This document shows, in pieces, positions 58,957 to 64,000 of a stretch of DNA of 64,000 bases (positions are counted from its first letter, which is position 1; each line of letters begins with the position of its first letter). A program made the position numbers and the translations under genes. The stretch lies in the NCBI GenBank assembly GCA_016718275.1, contig JADKEA010000020.1, positions 456,549 through 520,548 of the forward strand, written 5' to 3'. The stretch is from Candidatus Villigracilis affinis (GTDB lineage Bacteria; Chloroflexota; Anaerolineae; Anaerolineales; Villigracilaceae). The notes under the pieces are model-generated. The model saw only the letters and a program-made list of their open reading frames with translations, made no database searches and had not been told where the DNA came from.

Positions 58957-59231
58957 TTGATTTCCTCTTTTTCCGTTAGTGGGTTGCCTGAATAAAATTC
59001 GTAGAGGATATGTTTATGGGATGCTTGATAGGATGAGTATAGCATTAATGATGTGGGGTTGAGTCCGTTTTTGAGGAAATCTGCGGTGTAAAAACGGGGA
59101 TGACCAAGTGGGTGGCCCCTGTCTGCTGACATTCCTTCCCGAGGAGGGTGCGCAATTTTCAGTTCAATGATAGATTCGAGAAATATTTTTTATCGAGAGA
59201 CAGTTAATAAATGCGAAGGCGGTCGTGTCCC
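58957..59231. other. Intergenic gap between divergent genes, no gene seen
   Basis: About 275 bases between the LysM lipoprotein and the Kelch lipoprotein. Minus strand has AGAGGA before ATG 58956. A TATACT box on the minus strand (near 59035) lacks a clear -35. No other structure noted. Confidence 0.6.
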
Positions 59232-60299
59232 ATGCGAAATTGGTTGAACATCGGTTTTGTCGTTATCATTTTTATGACCCAGACTTCCTGCGGTAATTTG
59301 AATGAAACTCCTCCGACCTTGAGTGATCTTAATACAAATACCCCTGCTGAGAGTACACCTATGAATACTAACATTCCCTCGCCATCTGAAACTCCAAACC
59401 CAACACCGGTACATGCAGGTATTTGGAGTGAGGAAGCACCCATGCTGACGCCCCGTTCTGCCCATGCAGTGACAAGTTCTGACTCTGCAATTTATGCGTT
59501 GGCTGGGACAGATGACATTGGCAAGCCCGTCCTTGAAGTTGAGGTGTTCAATGGCAAAGAATGGAAATTGGAAACCATGCTGCCGGGGCAGGGTTTGAAT
59601 GCGCCGACTGCATCAGTTGTGGGCCAGCGTCTTTATGTGATGGGCGGGTTTACTGCTGTTTCGAATATGCCCACTAATGAGGTCCAAGTGTATGACTTGC
59701 AGTCGCATGAATGGAGCATGGCAGCGCCCATGCCAAATCCGCGCGGGGGACATGTCGCTGTTGTGCTGGACGGCAGAGTCCACCTTTTTGGGGGCGGGAA
59801 CTCGGTCTCGACAATTGATGATCATTCCGAATACGATCCTGAAACCGATACATGGCGCGACCTGTCCCCCTTGCCGCGCGCGGAGGGCAGTCCGGCGGCT
59901 GTTGCTGTTGAAGGCAAAATATATGTCATTGGCGGCAGGAGCGGATACTCTGACTTTGGAGATGTTTACATTTACGATTCGGCGACAGATATCTGGGCCA
60001 TGGGGCCGTCCATCGAGCCGCGCGGCACGGCGGGCGCAGCCGTATATTGCGGCGGCATTTATCTATTTGGCGGCGAGTCTCAAGCTCAAATGAAAAACCT
60101 GGATGATGTCTTTCGTTTGGATTTGAAAAGAAATGTGTGGGAATCGGTCAACCCGATGCCTAATGCCCGCAAGTTTGTGCGTGCAGTCGTATTTATGAAC
60201 TCAATTTATATCGTTGGGGGAAGTACAGTGCTGGCAACCAGCCATTCGCCGATTGGAAGCGCATCTGTGGAGCGATTCCTTCAACCGGGTTGCCCATAA
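59232..60299 (+). CDS. Kelch-repeat lipoprotein
   Basis: A 355-residue exported protein. The signal (MRNWLNIGFVVIIFMTQTSC) ends in T-S-C20, and a long Thr/Pro/Ser linker (TPPTLSDLNTNTPAES) follows. Then come about six Kelch repeats, seen in the pattern of 'GG' pairs after hydrophobic strands: RLYVMGGFT, VHLFGGGN, IYVIGGRS, IYLFGGES, IYIVGGST, with a W spaced after (DTWRDLSP, DIWAMGPS, NVWESVNP). A six-bladed propeller is expected. The start at 59232 gives a good lipoprotein signal; 59211 adds MRRRSCP and is less likely. Partner unknown. Confidence 0.88.
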   Translation: MRNWLNIGFVVIIFMTQTSCGNLNETPPTLSDLNTNTPAESTPMNTNIPSPSETPNPTPVHAGIWSEEAPMLTPRSAHAVTSSDSAIYALAGTDDIGKPVLEVEVFNGKEWKLETMLPGQGLNAPTASVVGQRLYVMGGFTAVSNMPTNEVQVYDLQSHEWSMAAPMPNPRGGHVAVVLDGRVHLFGGGNSVSTIDDHSEYDPETDTWRDLSPLPRAEGSPAAVAVEGKIYVIGGRSGYSDFGDVYIYDSATDIWAMGPSIEPRGTAGAAVYCGGIYLFGGESQAQMKNLDDVFRLDLKRNVWESVNPMPNARKFVRAVVFMNSIYIVGGSTVLATSHSPIGSASVERFLQPGCP

Positions 60300-60380
60300 T
60301 CCTGTTCGCCAAATTGTTTTCGCTAACTGAATGACAGATTGATCTTCAATCTCATAAAAAAACTCCGTGAATATTCGTGA

Positions 60381-60409
60381 TTGACACACGCCTTAATTTG
60401 CCCTATAAC
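60381..60409 (+). promoter_or_regulatory. Strong promoter of the patatin gene
   Basis: TTGACA (60381-60386), 17-base spacer, TATAAC (60404-60409), 22 bases before ATG 60432; AGGAG follows. Confidence 0.8.
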
Positions 60410-60431
60410 CTATTAAACAAAGGAGCAGATC

Positions 60432-61586
60432 ATGGACAGAATTCGGGCATTGGTACTTTCTGGCGGCGGCGGACGCGGCGCATTTCATGCGGGCGTTTAT
60501 AAGTATTTGATGGAATCTGGCAAGCTGGGCGTCGACTCAAACCACACCGCCGCATGGGACCCGCAAGTTTTGGTGGGCACCTCCATCGGCGCGGTCAATG
60601 GCGCGGCCATTGCGCAGGGAATGTCTGCCGATGAATTGGTCAGGGTTTGGGAATCGCTTGAAGAAACAGACATCCAGGGCCTGCCCCCGGGCATGCGCGG
60701 ACTCGCCCGCTGGTTTGCACGCAAAGCCTTCGGCGCGATCATGGATGCGAACCTGCCGCAGGTCCAACCACAGGATGCCACTTCGCCCATCCCCAAGGAA
60801 TTCTGGCCGCCGCTGCCGATCACATCCAAATGGTGGGGCGAGCGTTTGGTCGGTCACTGGATCAACCTGCTGGATACAGGTCCGCTTCGCAAGACCCTGC
60901 ACACGCGTTTCAAATTCGATTCGAAGGAATTATCCAAAAGCGAGAAGACCCTGCTCATCGCCGCCACGAACGTGCAAACAGGGGAGCGGATCATGTTCAG
61001 CAATCGCGCGATCCAGCGACGTGATACCGGTGAAGCGCGGCAGGATGTAGTGACCTCGATCACTGCCGACCGTATACTTGCCTCCTGCTCGATACCACTC
61101 GTCTACCCGTGGACATTCGACCCCGAAACGAACGCATACTATTGGGATGGTGCGCTGGTGGCAAATACGCCCATCGGTGTTGCACTGGATGCCATGCGCG
61201 ATGTTCCGATCGATGTCCCTGCTGAGATCGTGGTCGTATTGATGACACCGTGGTGGGAGAGCGGTGACCCTGTTCCGCACATCGCGCGCAAACTCCCCGA
61301 ATCCTTTGGCGATGCAATCACCTGGACTCTCGATTGGATGCTGCTCGCTTCCTTCCGTGAACGTCTGCGCTTGATCAAAACCTTCAACGATATGGCCTTG
61401 CGCGAACGCGCCGAAGGCAAAGGTCCCTACAAGTACCGCGAAGTAAAAGTGATCATCGCCGCGCCCACTGACTTTCTCCCCGCCGAACGCATCATTGACT
61501 ATGATGGGGATGTCTCCAAAGATTTAATTCAGCAAGGCTACGCCGCCGCGAAGAGAGCTTTTGAAACGGCCTTCAAGGAAGCGTAA
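60432..61586 (+). CDS. Patatin-like phospholipase
   Basis: A 384-residue serine lipase with the catalytic Ser-Asp dyad. The oxyanion loop LVLSGGGGRGAFHAG (8-22), G-T-S-I-G with S51, and D-G-A-L in YYWDGALVANTP are intact. Members hydrolyse phospholipids or lipid esters. No signal peptide is seen, so it works inside or at the membrane. The AAAGGAG site and promoter are good. It is convergent with a DUF2235 hydrolase 80 bases away. Its physiological substrate is unknown. Confidence 0.92.
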   Translation: MDRIRALVLSGGGGRGAFHAGVYKYLMESGKLGVDSNHTAAWDPQVLVGTSIGAVNGAAIAQGMSADELVRVWESLEETDIQGLPPGMRGLARWFARKAFGAIMDANLPQVQPQDATSPIPKEFWPPLPITSKWWGERLVGHWINLLDTGPLRKTLHTRFKFDSKELSKSEKTLLIAATNVQTGERIMFSNRAIQRRDTGEARQDVVTSITADRILASCSIPLVYPWTFDPETNAYYWDGALVANTPIGVALDAMRDVPIDVPAEIVVVLMTPWWESGDPVPHIARKLPESFGDAITWTLDWMLLASFRERLRLIKTFNDMALRERAEGKGPYKYREVKVIIAAPTDFLPAERIIDYDGDVSKDLIQQGYAAAKRAFETAFKEA

Positions 61587-61665
61587 GCCTATCGCCTGTG
61601 CGAGATGGATAACCCTTCCGCTTTTGTGTATCGGTGAATCGTGTTGTAGCAGGAATTTGGATTAG

Positions 61666-62826
61666 CTAGGATTTGTTTAGAAATTCCATCAGATTGGGCG
61701 GCTGGTATTTGGGATTCGTATTCAACGCCATGCGCTCCATGACGCTTTCATCGATGGTTTCGTTGCCATATTTTGTCTGGCCGATCGGGCGTAGATATTT
61801 GCCCCAAAGTTTATAAAAGCCTGTTAAAGAGTTGCGCATGCTGCACTCTGGACGAGCATTGAAGTGCAGTAGATAATCCCAATTACATTCTAGCCCTACC
61901 AATTTTGCAGTGGCTTTTTTTACCATCCAGCGGAAGGCGTAATTCTCCAGGCGGTAGCTTCGATATTTTCCCGATTCATCTGGGATTCGGTCCGCGTTTA
62001 GAGAGCCGCCCACATTCGAATGACACCCGGCGAACCACCTTTGTTCAATGGTTTGGTATTCCGGAGGCGGTTCTGACGGGTCCCATAATGTTGCCTGGAA
62101 GGGGTAGCGCCATTCGTCGATTGCCAGTGCCTGATAGGCGAATTCCACCCTTGAGCTCAATTGCACGTTATGAAAGGCGTATCTTTGGTTGACACGGCGC
62201 GAGAGTGGACCATGGAAAGGCAGCCCCAACGCTCCTACGGTATCCCATACTCCAATGAACTTTATCTTCACCAGACGGGACGGATGATTACGTTTGCGAA
62301 ATCCTTTTCCCTCACGAAAGATCGGAAGTGCCGGGTCATGATCGTCCAGTAGATAATGTTCGTAGGCTTCCGGGATGTAGTACGCATCATCCTTGGTCAA
62401 TAGCCCGCAGCGATGTAACATCCCTGCCAGACTGCGTACCGTGAACGCGCCGCGGCTGAACCCGAACAGGAAAATTTCATCCCCTTCATCGTAGTTATCG
62501 ACCAAAAATCGATAACAGTCCAGAATATTATTGGATAAACCCACCCCAAAGCCTCCCCCGATAAATTTGTCGTAGAAACCCAACCCCGTCCCAACCCCTG
62601 TGTCATAGTAGACCACTTGCGGCGTGTTGTCCTTTGCAGTGGGTTTGATGGCGCGTGCCATTTTTACAACGTTGGTCGGCTCACGGATCGGTTTGTTGTA
62701 AAGGATTTCCTGTTCAGGGCCAGGGATGGAGGATTGTGATCTTTCCTGCTCGGCACTCTTCTTATCTGTGTCGATTATATCGGGGGTGTCCCAGGTTCCG
62801 TCGGCGCAAATGATCAAGCGTTTCAT
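61666..62826 (-). CDS. DUF2235 (Tle1-type alpha/beta hydrolase) protein
   Basis: A 386-residue protein of the DUF2235 family, whose members include T6SS phospholipase effectors Tle1. The start MKRLIICADGTWDTPD, the nucleophile elbow F-G-F-S-R-G-A-F-T-V-R with Ser, LVKIKFIGVWDTVGALG, and WFAGCHSNVGGSL (Asp/His triad region) are all present. No T6SS genes are around and no C-terminal effector domain is present, so an intracellular lipase role is more likely. The start at 62826 has AGGAG at six bases; ATG 62832 overlaps this site. Confidence 0.88.
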   Translation of the reverse strand: MKRLIICADGTWDTPDIIDTDKKSAEQERSQSSIPGPEQEILYNKPIREPTNVVKMARAIKPTAKDNTPQVVYYDTGVGTGLGFYDKFIGGGFGVGLSNNILDCYRFLVDNYDEGDEIFLFGFSRGAFTVRSLAGMLHRCGLLTKDDAYYIPEAYEHYLLDDHDPALPIFREGKGFRKRNHPSRLVKIKFIGVWDTVGALGLPFHGPLSRRVNQRYAFHNVQLSSRVEFAYQALAIDEWRYPFQATLWDPSEPPPEYQTIEQRWFAGCHSNVGGSLNADRIPDESGKYRSYRLENYAFRWMVKKATAKLVGLECNWDYLLHFNARPECSMRNSLTGFYKLWGKYLRPIGQTKYGNETIDESVMERMALNTNPKYQPPNLMEFLNKS

Positions 62827-62858
62827 GAGCATCTCCTATTTGATAAGCCTATAAGAAC

Positions 62859-62886
62859 ATACTACTGTTTTTATTAACTTTGTCAA
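62859..62886 (-). promoter_or_regulatory. Putative promoter of the DUF2235 gene
   Basis: Minus strand TTGACA (62881-62886), 16-base spacer, TAGTAT (62859-62864), 33 bases before ATG 62826. Confidence 0.55.
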
Positions 62887-62906
62887 CAGGTATTTGGGAG
62901 ATCAGA

Positions 62907-62949
62907 GAAAAACAAAACTCCATCCACATCGGAAGGAGTTTCTGTTTTT
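62907..62949 (-). terminator. Intrinsic terminator after the small membrane protein gene
   Basis: On the minus strand, AACAGAAACTCC pairs with GGAGTTTTGTT (one bulge), then TTTC. It lies 70 bases after the stop at 63019. Confidence 0.7.
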
Positions 62950-63018
62950 CTGTATACTTACATCCTTGCCAACAGACAAGATAAGCTCAGCCCCATTCCC
63001 TTAATGAAAAGGCTTGTT

Positions 63019-63396
63019 TTAGGGCAGTTCTTTTGTCTTTTGGGCCTGTAAAATCCCTTGCAGGTCATATCCCATAAAAACCAACAGAAAGATCTCTGCG
63101 ATCTTGGCGTAATACCCAATGGCGGCTGTGGTCGCGAACAGGAAGGTCTTATCGCCAAGGATGACCCACAATAAGATCGTGAGCAGGGTATAGCCAGCAA
63201 TGGACCAGTAAACAATATGATGCCTTTGTTGAAAGAACGGAATGGGAAGAAAGTATGCGGCCAGCAGGGCAAGCGACCCAAACCCGTTCAATACGATCGG
63301 GTCAAACCAGCCAAAGTAGGGGTAACACATAATGTGGAATGTTGCAGTGGCAAGGCTACTTACAATGATCCCATAATGCCAGTAATAAAGTATCAT
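63019..63396 (-). CDS. Small membrane protein of unknown function
   Basis: A 125-residue protein with four helices (IVSSLATATFHIMC, LNGFGSLALLAAYFLPIPFF, IVYWSIAGYTLLTILLWVIL, IAEIFLLVFMGYDLQ). H-x-x-C (FHIMCYP) and the pair HYG near the start are noted. It has no recognisable family. GGAG stands eight bases before the ATG at 63396. It is on the same strand as the partial membrane gene at 63567, with 170 bases between them that hold no clear feature. Confidence 0.65.
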   Translation of the reverse strand: MILYYWHYGIIVSSLATATFHIMCYPYFGWFDPIVLNGFGSLALLAAYFLPIPFFQQRHHIVYWSIAGYTLLTILLWVILGDKTFLFATTAAIGYYAKIAEIFLLVFMGYDLQGILQAQKTKELP

Positions 63397-63566
63397 CCTT
63401 AAAACTCCATGTATTAGGTTTATGTACAGACGTATTTTTGATGGGAGTCTTACCCCGCTCCTGCGTGCCGTAGAGAAGAGAGCAGACTTTTTGATTGCTT
63501 GTGCTTACCAGGTGGAGTACGGACTGCCTGAATGATAGCCCCTGAAATTTTAGGCTTCTCTGGAAA

Positions 63567-64000
63567 TTAAGTCCTAGCCGAAATCATTCGCTTTGTTTCG
63601 ACAAAAATCACAATAATCCCGCTTATAACCAATTCTGCAAAGATAATATAGAAAGCGCTTCGTTTGACTTGGGTAATAAAACTCGAAAAAGCCACAAGCT
63701 CTGGTGAGAGAGATGGATAACTTTGCAGCAAAATCATGAACAATACATTTTCAAGCAAATCCGTGACAATGAACGTGATCGGGGCGGTGACAAGTATCAT
63801 TTGCCAGCGGGGATTATGAAACGCTACCAACACGAACAAGATAGTTGCCAGACCGCCCAGAACTGGAAAGGGTGTGTCAATAAGCAAATCCCAAACATAC
63901 AATTCCCTTCCCTGCTCTCCATAGGCATCAAATAACCTTTCAACGGTTGCGAGATCATATCCGAACCGCAGGTCAAGTTTGGGCTCACCGTTGGCGAGGT
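63567..64000 (-). CDS. Membrane protein, N-terminus outside window
   Basis: An open frame that enters from the right edge without a start codon and stops at 63567 (about 144 residues visible). The visible first part, LDLRFGYDLATVERLFDAYGEQGRELYVWDLLIDTPFPVLGG, resembles a family of four-helix membrane proteins with an outside Y-x(9)-L-x(2)-GxxGR-x(2)-Y-x(6)-D-x(2)-FP loop. Three further helices follow (ATILFVLVAF, MILVTAPITFIVTDLLENVLFMIL and AFYIIFAELVISGIIVIFV). No function can be given. Confidence 0.7.
   Translation of the reverse strand, partial: LANGEPKLDLRFGYDLATVERLFDAYGEQGRELYVWDLLIDTPFPVLGGLATILFVLVAFHNPRWQMILVTAPITFIVTDLLENVLFMILLQSYPSLSPELVAFSSFITQVKRSAFYIIFAELVISGIIVIFVETKRMISART

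Noticed and set aside
61666..62826. Type VI secretion effector (Tle1) call for the DUF2235 protein
   Set aside because: No VgrG, PAAR, immunity or T6SS genes nearby and no extra domains; only the hydrolase domain is supported.

Overview
The window looks like chromosomal DNA of an uncultured Chloroflexota bacterium of the Anaerolineae type. This is inferred from moderate GC, UppP plus a lipid-linked mannosyltransferase-like family, many PIG-V, GT87 and IPT/CARDB-type proteins, LacI-controlled carbohydrate ABC importers without their own ATPase, and several promoters whose -10 box lies 6 to 9 bases from the start codon. No rRNA, tRNA or CRISPR array was seen. Both ends cut through genes: a trans-sulfuration enzyme at the left and a membrane protein at the right.

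Layout. 1-4.3 kb: cystathionine synthase/lyase-type enzyme, GNAT acetyltransferase, AadA-like nucleotidyltransferase and an ABC-F ATPase behind an apparent attenuator leader. 4.3-11.7 kb, plus strand: LmbE-like deacetylase, small secreted protein, a frameshifted YIP1 protein followed by a MacB-type ABC exporter operon (ATPase, large secreted CARDB protein, FtsX-like permease), a PilZ protein, and a VOC/DUF pair behind a promoter that carries a GAAC-N4-GTTC operator. 11.7-15.1 kb: a PIG-V glycosyltransferase with an orphan pair of sugar ABC permeases. 15.1-16.3 kb: an MFS transporter. 16.4-34.1 kb, minus strand: a large oligosaccharide utilisation locus with LacI regulator, solute-binding protein, two permeases, GH4, BadF-type kinase, GH18, GH5, ChbG deacetylase, GH3, GH94 cellobiose phosphorylase, an epimerase-like protein and GH1. 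Two tandem GTAAC-type palindromes overlap the regulator's own promoter. 34.3-46.3 kb: a second PIG-V protein, a clan-A glycosidase lipoprotein, a PstS-like lipoprotein, M20 peptidase, UppP, adenylate cyclase, Tgt, an RlmI-like methyltransferase, DUF2721 and a GAF-HD-GYP phosphodiesterase.

46.4-56.9 kb, plus strand: a wrecked RAYT/IS200-like transposase, a deazaflavin-type reductase, tandem SulP transporters, TatD, a polyprenyl synthase (TTG start), a DUF177 protein, a GT87-like protein and metG. 57-64 kb: a LysM/CARDB lipoprotein, a Kelch lipoprotein, a patatin, a DUF2235 hydrolase and two membrane proteins.

The most interesting system is upstream of metG. A strong promoter (TTGACA-N17-TAAAAT) overlaps the end of the GT87-like gene and points at a 30-codon leader ORF with Met at codons 1, 9, 12, 14, 16, 18, 20 and 22. 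The ORF is followed by an intrinsic terminator. The last leader codons (TGGAAAGCACGTT) can pair, 11 of 13 positions, with the 5' arm of that terminator. This is the logic of classical ribosome-mediated attenuation, here apparently sensing charged tRNA-Met to control methionyl-tRNA synthetase. A second leader with a tiny ORF and terminator precedes the ABC-F gene.
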